Shown in pieces: positions 1 to 7,013 of a stretch of 64,000 nucleotides of DNA (position 1 is the first letter of the stretch; the number at the start of each line of letters is the position of its first letter). Position numbers and translations under genes: made by a program. Location of the stretch: NCBI GenBank assembly GCA_009777485.1, contig WRLT01000006.1:1-64000 (forward strand), in the 5' to 3' direction. This stretch comes from Bacillota bacterium. GTDB taxonomy: Bacteria; Bacillota; Clostridia; Christensenellales; Pumilibacteraceae. Under the pieces are notes generated by a model, which saw only the letters and a list, made by a program, of their open reading frames with translations, made no database searches and was not told the DNA's origin.

Positions 1-281
1 GATTATATCCGATGTACTACCTTGAGAGCAAGACGGAGAGGCACGCCTCAGGATTCACCTTCTCCTCCGACGACTCGAACTTACTTCTTTCTGTCGTGGG
101 AGCTGATGTTGAAGCCAATCGGTCTTGGGTCATAGTGCCAAAGCAGGACTTCGCAACTCTTTGCCACCCAAGATACCCGTTGTTCAGAACCATTCACGGT
201 CGTTCCGCCCGCAGGCGCTGCGGCGGATTGATTGCCGGATTTGCTTTAAAAAACAAAAGAAAGAGAGGTTTATATGCTTAA
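1..281 (+). CDS. Possible 3' end of an unrecognised gene (partial)
   Basis: The frame is open from the left edge of the window to a stop at 279-281, with an internal ATG at 12. The translation has no domain I recognise, and its arginine-rich tail (around RSARRRCGG) looks unlike the acidic proteins that follow. The stop overlaps the start of the next gene by 8 bases, as in real gene junctions here, but base use looks different from the neighbouring small genes. It may be the end of a gene that starts outside the window, or chance open frame in a non-coding stretch. Confidence 0.3.
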   Translation, partial: LYPMYYLESKTERHASGFTFSSDDSNLLLSVVGADVEANRSWVIVPKQDFATLCHPRYPLFRTIHGRSARRRCGGLIAGFALKNKRKRGLYA

Positions 282-717
282 AGAAATGAAAGATATTCTA
301 AAAAAATTGCGACAGGAAATCAAAATCCTGTGCGATTTGAAAAATGAACAGGCGCCGGACGGCGAATACTTCTTTGCGTTTAGCAATGAACAATTCGAGG
401 AAGGGAAAAAACGCATAGGCGTAGAAGACAACAAACAATTATGCAATGCGGGCTCCGGAATGTACGGAACCAAAAAAGGCATTGAGGAGTTCTGGGCTTT
501 TCATAATGAAAGGACAAAGCGAATTCAAGCGCAAATCTCCCCTCTTGCCTTCTTCTACTACGAATACGGTAATTGTGAAGGCGAATACAACAGCGATGAT
601 GAGGCTTGGGACTATACAAAAGAACTGTACCCCGATTTCGATTTTGCCGACGAGTACAACAAAAAGGTTGTTGAGGCAATACGGGACGAGTGGCGAAATC
701 TGAACTTTGGAGGGTAA
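274..717 (+). CDS. Hypothetical mobile-element protein, 147 aa
   Basis: A GAGAGG ribosome binding site lies 5-6 bases before the ATG. The protein starts with a lysine-rich predicted helix (MLKEMKDILKKLRQEIK). A central aromatic/acidic part follows (FFYYEYGNCEGEYNSDDEAW), then a helical tail. No transmembrane segment or signal peptide is visible. The central motif resembles small uncharacterised proteins of phages and conjugative elements, but I cannot assign a family with certainty. It is the first of the co-oriented small genes and is followed 4 bases later by the next start. Confidence 0.75.
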   Translation: MLKEMKDILKKLRQEIKILCDLKNEQAPDGEYFFAFSNEQFEEGKKRIGVEDNKQLCNAGSGMYGTKKGIEEFWAFHNERTKRIQAQISPLAFFYYEYGNCEGEYNSDDEAWDYTKELYPDFDFADEYNKKVVEAIRDEWRNLNFGG

Positions 718-721
718 GCTT

Positions 722-1195
722 ATGAGCAATTTTATATTAAAAAGCGAAACACATTCAAAGATTGCAAACCTGCTTTGCTCTGCCTATGAATGCGGCTTTA
801 ACCATGTGGGCTTTTCCTTGTCCGATAAATCAAAAAGAGTAATGGGAAAAATTCTTAAACACATTAACTGCGACCATTATAGCAGAATCGTTTACGGTAA
901 ATTGTTTAGAATGAACATGCTCGCTCAAGCCGATACATATCCGCACGACAACATTGACATTGCAAAAGAAATTAAAAATATGCCGGACTACCCCGCCGCC
1001 TATTGGAAAATAGAAAACGGCAGGCTCACAGACGATGTGCAGGCTTATAAAAGCATTCAGTGCTATATGTATAACTCTTATTGCAGTAAAACAAAAAATA
1101 TCCCATTGATGCTTGTCATTAAGGAAATCGAGCAAGCACTTGCCGCCAAGGTTATATCCCGCTCGGACGCTTATGGCAAGGCGGCGTGGTGCTAA
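722..1195 (+). CDS. Hypothetical mobile-element protein, 157 aa
   Basis: The start is placed at the ATG at 722 because TTTGGAGGG lies about 8 bases before it; an in-frame start at 707 lies within the previous gene. The protein is soluble, moderately basic and contains several cysteines and histidines (for example INCDHYSR, and CYMYNSYCSK near residue 120). No known domain was recognised. It sits in the same transcription unit as the genes on either side. Confidence 0.75.
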   Translation: MSNFILKSETHSKIANLLCSAYECGFNHVGFSLSDKSKRVMGKILKHINCDHYSRIVYGKLFRMNMLAQADTYPHDNIDIAKEIKNMPDYPAAYWKIENGRLTDDVQAYKSIQCYMYNSYCSKTKNIPLMLVIKEIEQALAAKVISRSDAYGKAAWC

Positions 1196-1210
1196 GGAGA
1201 AAAGAAGAAT

Positions 1211-1516
1211 ATGACAGAAAGACACCTTGTATTTCATTTATCCCAAAGCAACGTCTCCGAAGACGTTTTCCGCAGAAAGGATAATCCAAAAATTAAATAT
1301 GTGCGCCAAGATACAAACGTGGAAGGTCAGGTAATTTGGCTTTCGTGCGTAAAAGACAATATGTCATGCCCGAGCCTGACCTTTGGAGGATATGAAGCAA
1401 GCGGCCCTATAAAAGCCGGCATAAAGTTCATAACTCCGCTTGGCACCGAGATAACTACAGAAGGCGGCTGGGCAAAGAAAACATTTCCCTTCAGTTGGGA
1501 AAAAACAGGAGACTAA
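1211..1516 (+). CDS. Hypothetical mobile-element protein, 101 aa
   Basis: A small soluble protein following a GGAGA ribosome binding site. It is rich in beta-prone segments (HLVFHLSQSN, KAGIKFITPLG) and has two cysteines. It has no recognised domain. It ends 3 bases before the next start codon, so the two are probably translationally coupled. Confidence 0.7.
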   Translation: MTERHLVFHLSQSNVSEDVFRRKDNPKIKYVRQDTNVEGQVIWLSCVKDNMSCPSLTFGGYEASGPIKAGIKFITPLGTEITTEGGWAKKTFPFSWEKTGD

Positions 1517-1519
1517 CTC

Positions 1520-1921
1520 ATGGGAATGAGAACTTATTGCACCTTTGATTACGGTGTTTTGTTTGAAAAAAGTGACTTGGACATGACGAATGTACGCAAG
1601 CATTTTGCAGACTCCATTGACGCAGGCACTACGGATGATGATATTGAGCTGTTTGATTTTTTTGACGGAGAAACTGACTGCTCGTATTACGGAAACGAAT
1701 TTGAAGGCGAAGGATTCACTCTAAAAGACGATGAATGTATCAATGTACCAAGTGAGTTTGTTTTGGGCAGCGTCAGCCATTTCCCCTCTTTTTATAAAGC
1801 ATCCTATGAGGATTACGATGCCTTAAAGGCTGACCTAATCAAAAAATTCGGTACGTTCTTAAAGGTTGATTTCGAATGGGATAAAAAAATTGTCAAACTG
1901 GTAGGTACAACATTCGGATAA
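1520..1921 (+). CDS. Hypothetical acidic protein, 133 aa
   Basis: Starts 3 bases after the previous stop, with GGAG just upstream. The start MGMRTYCTFDYGVLFEK and the run of aspartates (TTDDDIELFDFFDGETD) recall a widespread type of small acidic element protein that often begins MGxR or MGxY. The C-terminal half has a beta-strand/lysine pattern (LKVDFEWDKKIVKLVG). No catalytic motif is visible. The strongly acidic composition is shared with many neighbours. Confidence 0.75.
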   Translation: MGMRTYCTFDYGVLFEKSDLDMTNVRKHFADSIDAGTTDDDIELFDFFDGETDCSYYGNEFEGEGFTLKDDECINVPSEFVLGSVSHFPSFYKASYEDYDALKADLIKKFGTFLKVDFEWDKKIVKLVGTTFG

Positions 1922-1939
1922 CAAGGAGAAAAAAGAAAA

Positions 1940-2134
1940 ATGGAAAAAGAAAAAATGTATTTAGTTAAGCTAGACGGAACACGCGACGGCGATCACTACT
2001 CTGCAATCGGATTTATTATGTGGTCCGATAAAAAACACGCAAAGAAATATACCTTAGCGCAGGCCGAAAAGTTGATAGCGGAAATCCCGGAACACATGGG
2101 CAAAGGCGTTCTAGTCGAGGCGGAGGCAGAATGA
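1940..2134 (+). CDS. Hypothetical small protein, 64 aa
   Basis: A short protein after an AAGGAG site, with motifs LVKLDGTRDGDHY and MWSDKKHAKKYTLAQAEKL. The second half is a predicted amphipathic helix. Its stop overlaps the next start (ATGA), which supports both genes being real and coupled. No family recognised. Confidence 0.7.
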   Translation: MEKEKMYLVKLDGTRDGDHYSAIGFIMWSDKKHAKKYTLAQAEKLIAEIPEHMGKGVLVEAEAE

Positions 2135-2391
2135 TGGAAAACAGAGTATCAGTAAATGAAGTGATAACGCGCAGCAACGGCGGAGGCTTTTACAGGATAA
2201 AAGGAAACCTCATAAACGGCGGCACAGTGGCGGAAGTCGCTTTGGGTGTGGTAAGCCCAAAGCTATACGAAATAACTCGCCGCATCAACTCGGTTAATCT
2301 TGAAACAAAAAAGATTTACTGCGAGTGTGGCCGGGAATTCCATATCGACAAAGATTTGGTTTTAATCAGGTGCGCGAATGAAAAAACCTAG
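2131..2391 (+). CDS. Hypothetical small protein with C-terminal cysteines, 86 aa
   Basis: Overlaps the previous stop by 4 bases. A second ATG at 2134 has better spacing from GGAGG and may be the true start. The C-terminus holds CECGREF and a later RCANEK, giving three closely placed cysteines that could bind a metal. The N-terminal part looks beta-rich. Function unknown. Confidence 0.7.
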   Translation: MMENRVSVNEVITRSNGGGFYRIKGNLINGGTVAEVALGVVSPKLYEITRRINSVNLETKKIYCECGREFHIDKDLVLIRCANEKT

Positions 2392-2403
2392 GAGGAAAAA
2401 TGA

Positions 2404-2952
2404 ATGAAACTAATTACAAAGAAAACCGACTTTCTGTCGCCGGAAGAGATTAGGCAAGAAAACCTCTTGAAATACGGCGAAGCGGAACCGTGGTCATGCC
2501 CGAGAATGCAGGAATACGAAAACAAATTACACTATTTCCGGGAGGCGGTAGTCGCAAAAGCATTGGGGCTAGACTTCAACAAGGTTCGTTTAAATGGCAA
2601 CGCTGACTTTTATAAAAGATATTTTGACAGGATACCGGTTCTGCCCGCGAAAGAATTAAAACAGCTAACCGAAAAACGCAGCGACCCCAAGAGGTATATC
2701 ACCTCGCACATCTGGGGCTACGAGCAATCAAACGTCGAAATAGCGGAATGGATAGAAAGCTTTAACGGGCTGCAAGTTTTTATTAACGACAACCAAATCT
2801 TCTTTAGCCGCCCTACCACACACCCCTGCTACGATTTTCCGCAGGTTAAAGAATGCTCCTGCATTAGTTACGACTTAAACCCCAGAACCTACGAGGAATG
2901 CTACAAATACTTCTCAGAACACGATGATCCGCACAACGGATATACCAGGTAA
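2404..2952 (+). CDS. Hypothetical protein, 182 aa
   Basis: AGGAGG lies 8 bases before the ATG. The protein is mixed alpha/beta and soluble. It begins with a segment reading SPEEIRQENLLKYGEAEP and ends with a cysteine-containing region (QVKECSCISYDL). No recognised domain. It overlaps no neighbour and is followed 13 bases later by the next start, which has its own ribosome binding site. Confidence 0.7.
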   Translation: MKLITKKTDFLSPEEIRQENLLKYGEAEPWSCPRMQEYENKLHYFREAVVAKALGLDFNKVRLNGNADFYKRYFDRIPVLPAKELKQLTEKRSDPKRYITSHIWGYEQSNVEIAEWIESFNGLQVFINDNQIFFSRPTTHPCYDFPQVKECSCISYDLNPRTYEECYKYFSEHDDPHNGYTR

Positions 2953-2965
2953 CGGGAGGCTGAAG

Positions 2966-3196
2966 ATGGCAAAGAAAAAACTCAAACCGATAGAGGTCGA
3001 TATGTGGTACGGCGATAAGTTTGAGCCGAAAAAATACGGCGCCGACGCATATCACAGAGATCAACAATCATGGTATCACCCCGAGCATAGCTATGTGGGC
3101 AATATATATAACGACGAAGGAAAAATGATTGGCGATTACACCGCGGCAAACGGCACCGTTATTGAAGAAAACTTTAACATCAAATGGAAGGATTAA
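2966..3196 (+). CDS. Hypothetical small protein, 76 aa
   Basis: The start at 2966 is chosen because GGGAGG lies just upstream; an in-frame start at 2924 would be inside the previous gene. The protein is basic at the N-terminus (MAKKKLKPIEVDMWYG), then polar with many tyrosines and histidines (DAYHRDQQSWYHPEHSYVG). Function unknown. Confidence 0.65.
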   Translation: MAKKKLKPIEVDMWYGDKFEPKKYGADAYHRDQQSWYHPEHSYVGNIYNDEGKMIGDYTAANGTVIEENFNIKWKD

Positions 3197-3204
3197 TATA
3201 GAAC

Positions 3205-3330
3205 ATGAATGAAAAGATTTATCAAACCCTTTTAAAACTATGGAAAAAGTACGACATGGAGGCCTTTATGAATAAAGCAATCGAAGTCGCAACTTTAAAC
3301 GATATCCAAGAGTTTTTAGAAACAATATAG
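3205..3330 (+). CDS. Small hypothetical protein, 41 aa
   Basis: A short gene between two larger ones, with clean start and stop. It encodes an almost wholly helical peptide (starting MNEKIYQTLLKLWKKYDM and ending with a segment IQEFLETI). No strong ribosome binding site precedes it, but it starts 8 bases after the previous stop and fills the gap in the operon. The amphipathic helix pattern suggests a small interaction protein. Function unknown. Confidence 0.5.
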   Translation: MNEKIYQTLLKLWKKYDMEAFMNKAIEVATLNDIQEFLETI

Positions 3331-3339
3331 GAGGTATGT

Positions 3340-3870
3340 ATGGGTTATCGAAGTGATGTTCGGGTAATATTGCCCGAAGAAGAATTTAACGCAATGGACG
3401 CGAGACTGAAAGCGCTTGGTGACGGATATGACAATTATCAAGTAAAACAATTTCGCATTGAAAACGCTGAACAAAGCAAAACACCAAAAAGATATGTGTA
3501 CTTTGGCTGGGACTATGTGAAATGGTATGAGTATGACGATGATTATCCTGATGTGAAAATTGTTAACGAAGCCGTCAGCGAAAGCGATGACTGCCATTTT
3601 ATAAGATATGGCGAAGACAGCGATGATTTTGAGGAAACCTATAACCTGCAAGGCGACATTGAATGTATTAAATTTTCAAGAGGCTTCGAGGACGAGGAGG
3701 AAAAACCGCCTTGCCCTCATTGCTCTAAGCCTTTCAGCGAAACAACTTTAATCTATCGCAACGGAGATATGCTGGTCAATGCAACTATTGACTTCTGCCC
3801 TAAGTGCGGAAAGAAAATAAACGGAGGAAACAGCGATGTTCAAAATTCAGATTATTCCAAAGCGGGTTAA
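3340..3870 (+). CDS. Hypothetical element protein with C-terminal zinc ribbon, 176 aa
   Basis: Starts MGYRSDVRVILPEEEF, a start type common among uncharacterised phage and ICE proteins. The middle is very acidic. The C-terminus carries two CxxC pairs (CPHCSKPF near residue 124 and CPKCGKKI near residue 152) about 28 residues apart, consistent with a zinc ribbon. An AGGAGG site precedes the ATG. The end of the gene overlaps the next one by 35 bases. The zinc-binding reading is from motif spacing only. Confidence 0.75.
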   Translation: MGYRSDVRVILPEEEFNAMDARLKALGDGYDNYQVKQFRIENAEQSKTPKRYVYFGWDYVKWYEYDDDYPDVKIVNEAVSESDDCHFIRYGEDSDDFEETYNLQGDIECIKFSRGFEDEEEKPPCPHCSKPFSETTLIYRNGDMLVNATIDFCPKCGKKINGGNSDVQNSDYSKAG

Positions 3871-4132
3871 GCCAGAGGAAAGAGACCCTTCTCTTTTTTA
3901 CTACGGTATCCGGCATAGCGATAACGATTGGGGAAAACCCATATCGGTTGAGCCCTCGGTGGTCGTAAACTTTTGGGGAACGCTCGTATCTACTATTTGT
4001 TTGGACGAGGTGTTTAAGAAAGATAATGGCGGCTACAACATAAGAACACCAAAACTTCGGGCTGTTCTTTATGACAATTCCGATACCGGCGAATTCATTG
4101 ACGGCTGCCTACTCTTCCCCTCTCTAAAATAA
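3836..4132 (+). CDS. Hypothetical protein, 98 aa
   Basis: The ATG is preceded by GGAGG at good spacing even though it lies inside the last 35 bases of the previous gene, so the overlap is probably real. The protein begins with a basic stretch (MFKIQIIPKRVKPEERD), then beta-prone segments. No recognised domain. Confidence 0.65.
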   Translation: MFKIQIIPKRVKPEERDPSLFYYGIRHSDNDWGKPISVEPSVVVNFWGTLVSTICLDEVFKKDNGGYNIRTPKLRAVLYDNSDTGEFIDGCLLFPSLK

Positions 4133-4146
4133 AAATGGAGGCCTAT

Positions 4147-4362
4147 ATGGAAAACAAAGAAATAAAAACATTCAAAATACCGGTTTCGTGGGAAATGTGC
4201 GGCTTTGTAAAGGTTGACGCAACCTCGCTTGAAGAAGCGATTAAATATGCGGTTGAACACCAAGACGAATTCAAACTACCCGAGGACGGTAATTATATCG
4301 ACGCAAGCTTTGAAATCGCATCCGATGAGGATTATGTCGCTTGCTTCAACGAAAATAAATAA
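4147..4362 (+). CDS. DpnD/PcfM-like small protein, 71 aa
   Basis: The ATG at 4147 is preferred over one at 4135 because the GGAGG site (4137-4141) sits between them. The sequence has the beta-strand, VDATSLEEAIKYA helix, then ASFEI beta pattern of the DpnD/PcfM-like fold seen in small proteins of enterococcal conjugative plasmids and other Firmicute elements. The role of this family is unknown. Confidence 0.65.
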   Translation: MENKEIKTFKIPVSWEMCGFVKVDATSLEEAIKYAVEHQDEFKLPEDGNYIDASFEIASDEDYVACFNENK

Positions 4363-4376
4363 AAGGAAATTATGTT

Positions 4377-4643
4377 ATGGAAAACAAGGAAATTTACATT
4401 GTTATCGAGGATAGCGTTTACGACTCTGAAACCAGCTTTAACATTGAAGGCTTTGTCAAATACGATGATGCCGTTAAGCGCGTTGAAGAAATCCTTGAGC
4501 AAGACAAAAAAGAAAACCCGGACTGGTATGACGACGATAGTTATGTTTTTGCACAGTCAGAGGGTTGCTTTGAGGTTTATGAAGACGGCAGTTATTGCGA
4601 AAATCACCTCTCTGTTTATGTCAAAACAATCACATTAAAATAG
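4377..4643 (+). CDS. Hypothetical acidic protein, 88 aa
   Basis: Begins MENKEI, like the preceding protein, and has a similar alternation of beta-strand and a helix containing DDAVKRVEEILEQ, so it may be a diverged DpnD/PcfM-like relative. It is very acidic, with two cysteines near the C-terminus. It is the last gene before an intrinsic terminator at 4651-4699. Confidence 0.65.
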   Translation: MENKEIYIVIEDSVYDSETSFNIEGFVKYDDAVKRVEEILEQDKKENPDWYDDDSYVFAQSEGCFEVYEDGSYCENHLSVYVKTITLK

Positions 4644-4650
4644 CCCGCCC

Positions 4651-4699
4651 AAGAGCGGCAAGCGCCTTCGGGGAGAAACTGCCCCGCCCCGCTCTTTTT
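4651..4699 (+). terminator. Intrinsic terminator after the first small-gene operon
   Basis: AAGAGCGG (4651-4658) pairs with CCGCTCTT (4689-4696). An inner CGGGG/CCCCG helix and a downstream TTTTT run follow. It ends the transcript that begins at or before 274 and separates it from the RNA gene at 4765. Confidence 0.75.
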
Positions 4700-4726
4700 A
4701 TATAAATTACTCCTTACTTATTAGTC

Positions 4727-4758
4727 GCGGTAAAGCTTTGGCAGTTTCGCTTTACCGC
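4727..4758 (+). repeat. Perfect 10-bp hairpin just upstream of the tmRNA-like gene
   Basis: GCGGTAAAGC (4727-4736) and its exact reverse complement GCTTTACCGC (4749-4758) enclose a 12-base loop. There is no T-run, so it is not an ordinary terminator. It ends 6 bases before the first G of the tRNA-like domain. It may be the 5' leader of the precursor RNA or a processing signal. Confidence 0.6.
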
Positions 4759-4764
4759 ATTCTT

Positions 4765-4844
4765 GGGGTCTGAAAGGTTTCGACGCGGCTTAAACCCGAA
4801 GTGGACTGCTGCGGACGCGAGTTCGATTCTCGCAGGCTCCACCA
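4765..4844 (+). ncRNA. Minimal tmRNA-like RNA: tRNA-like domain only, no tag or pseudoknots
   Basis: The 80 bases carry every hallmark of the two halves of tmRNA's tRNA-like domain. A 7-bp acceptor stem pairs GGGGTCT (4765-4771) with AGGCTCC (4834-4840), including the G3-U70 wobble that specifies alanyl-tRNA synthetase. The D-loop motif GGTTTCGAC lies at 4776-4784. The 17-nt T arm (4817-4833) has loop TTCGATT. Discriminator A and an encoded CCA end it at 4844. CGCGGC (4784-4789) pairs with GCTGCG (4808-4813), replacing the long P2 stem with a 6-bp stem and 18-nt loop. A normal tmRNA has about 250 or more bases here, with the tag frame and pseudoknots; all are absent. It does not fold as a tRNA because there is no anticodon arm. 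It could be an SmpB/AlaRS-binding decoy, or a relic of an ssrA gene. Confidence 0.8.
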
Positions 4845-4993
4845 ATACAAAGCTGGGCAACACCACCTAAGAAAACAGACAGGTATCCGGAGTGGCACCG
4901 AAGTTAGTTGTGAGGGTGATGGGGAGATGGAAACAGCGCTTAATTCGTCTCATTCACTCAACCAACCGCCGCAGAAAGCCCAAACTTTGTATC
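4845..4993 (+). ncRNA. Foldable RNA region directly after the tmRNA-like CCA
   Basis: ATACAAAG (4845-4852) pairs with CTTTGTAT (4985-4992), and GGGC (4855-4858) with GCCC (4978-4981), closing the region. Inside, 4903-4918 pairs with 4951-4966 over about 13 of 16 positions. The apical part can add GAGAT (4924-4928) with GTCTC (4947-4951), sharing its last base with the outer helix. The region starts at the first base after the encoded CCA and ends 30 bases before the next start codon. It may be part of the same precursor RNA or the leader of the following gene. Fold inferred by eye. Confidence 0.45.
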
Positions 4994-5022
4994 CCATCAA
5001 TAAAAACTATAAGGAGGTTTTT

Positions 5023-5502
5023 GTGAACGAACATTTACTTAGTAAAGAAGAGCTGATACAGCGGTTGCAAGACGCGGAAGCAACGGCTTTGGAAAGAGAC
5101 ATAGAGATTGAAAAACTTAAAAAGACCATTGCTAAAATCGGGGATTTTGACCCCGACACACAAATAGCATTAATCTGGTCAATCGAGGATGTTCAGCAAG
5201 AGCGCCCGCACCTTACCGACGAGCAGGCTATGGATGTTTTAGATGAAGTCAAACGTAGGCACGATGCCACAATAGGCGTAAATTGGGATACCTTAGCCAT
5301 TCATGCGGACTACCTATATCCTCAAGACTTCTCCCCTCTTATTTGCAAAGAGTGCGGTTATCTGCAACACGACAGAGAAACAATTAAGGCTTTTCAAGGT
5401 CTTGTAGAAAACGCAGGACTTGAAAACCACGACATTGACTATCTCTGCGGCGCATGTCAAGACAATCGCCATAATGAAGATAGCAGTAATGAGGGAAAAT
5501 GA
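5023..5502 (+). CDS. Hypothetical protein, coiled coil plus cysteine pairs, 159 aa
   Basis: The GTG at 5023 is the chosen start because AAGGAGG lies 5-6 bases before it. The same frame is open back through the RNA gene, but that part is not coding in my reading. Residues 5-40 form a predicted coiled coil (SKEELIQRLQDAEATALE). CKECGY near residue 115 and CGACQDN near 145 form two CxxC pairs, a likely zinc site. The stop overlaps the next start (ATGA). Confidence 0.7.
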   Translation: MNEHLLSKEELIQRLQDAEATALERDIEIEKLKKTIAKIGDFDPDTQIALIWSIEDVQQERPHLTDEQAMDVLDEVKRRHDATIGVNWDTLAIHADYLYPQDFSPLICKECGYLQHDRETIKAFQGLVENAGLENHDIDYLCGACQDNRHNEDSSNEGK

Positions 5503-5798
5503 GTAATTTACAACAGAACTGGGGCGATAGCATGACGAGGGCCGATTGCAAGAAACTCGGCGCCATACGCAAAAGGGCCGCAATGTTGGATTTATGCCAC
5601 ATAACAGAATCAATGCAGCTTGAAATGGATATGGAGCTTGCTTTCAAGTATTTTAACCTGAATTTAGATAAATTGCTGAGAGCGGACGACCTAAACTTTA
5701 CGCACGATATCTGCGGGATTCAAAAACATATCAACAGACAAACAAAGACTTTTGACGACTGCTTTGTCCCCCGCTTCTCACGCCCGAAAAAAGGATAA
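5499..5798 (+). CDS. Hypothetical protein, 99 aa
   Basis: Overlaps the previous gene by 4 bases. The protein is mostly helical and slightly basic, with two internal helices (TRADCKKLGAIRKRAAML; SMQLEMDMELAFKYF) and a basic tail. An internal ATG at 5532 is an alternative start. No recognised family. Confidence 0.65.
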   Translation: MSNLQQNWGDSMTRADCKKLGAIRKRAAMLDLCHITESMQLEMDMELAFKYFNLNLDKLLRADDLNFTHDICGIQKHINRQTKTFDDCFVPRFSRPKKG

Positions 5799-5801
5799 AA
5801 G

Positions 5802-6020
5802 ATGAAAACCATAGGACACGAGAGAAAAAAGAAATTCAAAGCAATGGTGTTCTCTTTGGCTTTAGATTTCAAGGCAGGACATCTAAGACCGCGCAGCATT
5901 GCCAGAGTAAAACGATTCATAGAGCTTTATTCCGGCATTGACCACGATTTTGTGCAACGAACGATTACTACATACGAAAAGAAACTTGATGTTTCTATAA
6001 AGGAGGCGCTAGGTGAATAA
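5802..6020 (+). CDS. Hypothetical small basic protein, 72 aa
   Basis: Starts 3 bases after the previous stop. It is basic and helical (MKTIGHERKKKFKAMVFSL; RPRSIARVKRFIELY) and may bind nucleic acid, though no helix-turn-helix is clear. It overlaps the next gene by 8 bases. Confidence 0.65.
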   Translation: MKTIGHERKKKFKAMVFSLALDFKAGHLRPRSIARVKRFIELYSGIDHDFVQRTITTYEKKLDVSIKEALGE

Positions 6021-6360
6021 ACAATCGAGTATGAAGCGAAGCAATCTTTATACGGAAAGCGGCGAGCCGAAAAGAATCCGGTGCTATATGTTCAAACAAG
6101 AACCCAAGCCTTATTGCGACTGGGTAACGGTAGTTTTTACATACGCAAATAATGCCGGCTACCCTGTCGGCACGGTAATATTCCGCACTATGAGCGGCGA
6201 CCCCTTTCATCCCCTCGGGATTGGAATGTGGGGCGAACACGACCGATTTAGAAAAGGGCTTTTCCGTCCCGGCGGAAGCCGCGTTAAATTTAGCGAGATA
6301 CCGGAGAAATGCCAAGAGCTTGTAAGAATGGATTATAAAGAGCTTTGGGAAGGAGATTAA
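6013..6360 (+). CDS. Hypothetical protein, 115 aa (GTG start)
   Basis: A GTG start at 6013 follows AAGGAGG, which lies inside the previous gene. The protein is beta-rich, with segments DWVTVVFTYANNAG and VGTVIFRTMSGDPFH. It has no transmembrane segment and no recognised domain. It ends 5 bases before the next start. Confidence 0.65.
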   Translation: MNKQSSMKRSNLYTESGEPKRIRCYMFKQEPKPYCDWVTVVFTYANNAGYPVGTVIFRTMSGDPFHPLGIGMWGEHDRFRKGLFRPGGSRVKFSEIPEKCQELVRMDYKELWEGD

Positions 6361-6365
6361 AAATT

Positions 6366-7013
6366 ATGGGTCAGTATTATATGCCTTATGTGCATCACGC
6401 CATATTAGAAGAAACTACTACTTATAACGGTCACAATTTTAATGATGACGGATTTGGCATCGGGCTAAAAATTATGGAGCATAGCTGGATTAATTGCGGC
6501 GGAAATCCGCTACTTAATGCCGTATGCAATCTAATCCTGTACAAGCCGTCCGTCGTCGCTTGGGTCGGAGATTATTCTAAATATGTAGAAGATTGCCATA
6601 TCAAAGGAATCGAACAGCTTGGAGAGAAAAATTACAAAGAAATATGCAAAGGTGTTTGGGGCGACCTTGCTATATGGCAAAAAGACCCCCTGCAAAATAA
6701 AGACGCGTGGGAGTTTGACTACAAAAATTACCGCTACTTAATCAATAATACAACAAAGCAGTTTGTAGATTTTGAGAGAGTTATCAAAGAAAACTCATTC
6801 GATAAAGACGAAAAGAACCCCGATGGGTGGTGTGTTCATCCCCTGTCGCTGCTTACTGCGACAAGCAACGGAAAAGGCGGCGGTGATTACAGCTATAAAG
6901 TAGATATGGATTTTGTCGGGATATGGGCGTTTTGCGAGCTACATATTTCAGATACCCTGCCCGATGGATTTACGGAACTGTTCGTTGGATTTAGAGAAGG
7001 AGAAATTGCATGA
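6366..7013 (+). CDS. Hypothetical protein of the MGQYY-start type, 215 aa
   Basis: The ATG at 6366 is placed 10 bases after GGAG; the start MGQYYMPYV recalls a widespread set of uncharacterised phage/ICE proteins that begin MGQYY. The protein is rich in tryptophan and tyrosine, with a central segment on energy of charged residues around YKNYRYLINNTTKQFVDF. Domain unknown. The stop overlaps the next start by 4 bases. Confidence 0.7.
   Translation: MGQYYMPYVHHAILEETTTYNGHNFNDDGFGIGLKIMEHSWINCGGNPLLNAVCNLILYKPSVVAWVGDYSKYVEDCHIKGIEQLGEKNYKEICKGVWGDLAIWQKDPLQNKDAWEFDYKNYRYLINNTTKQFVDFERVIKENSFDKDEKNPDGWCVHPLSLLTATSNGKGGGDYSYKVDMDFVGIWAFCELHISDTLPDGFTELFVGFREGEIA

Noticed and set aside
4765..4844. 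Ordinary tRNA gene or circularly permuted tmRNA
   Set aside because: There is no anticodon arm, and the D region carries the tmRNA motif GGTTTCGAC. In permuted tmRNA the CCA-ending piece precedes the GGGG-starting piece; here the order is the standard one.
4927..4950. A tmRNA tag-like reading frame ending GCGCTTAA in the RNA region after the CCA
   Set aside because: The frame does not give an ALAA-type tag, and it lies after, not inside, the tRNA-like domain.
4801..5022. Upstream extension of the coding frame of the gene at 5023, through the tmRNA-like RNA
   Set aside because: The frame crosses the tRNA-like domain and its structured follow-up, lacks a start with a ribosome binding site, and a GTG at 5023 has an ideal AAGGAGG.
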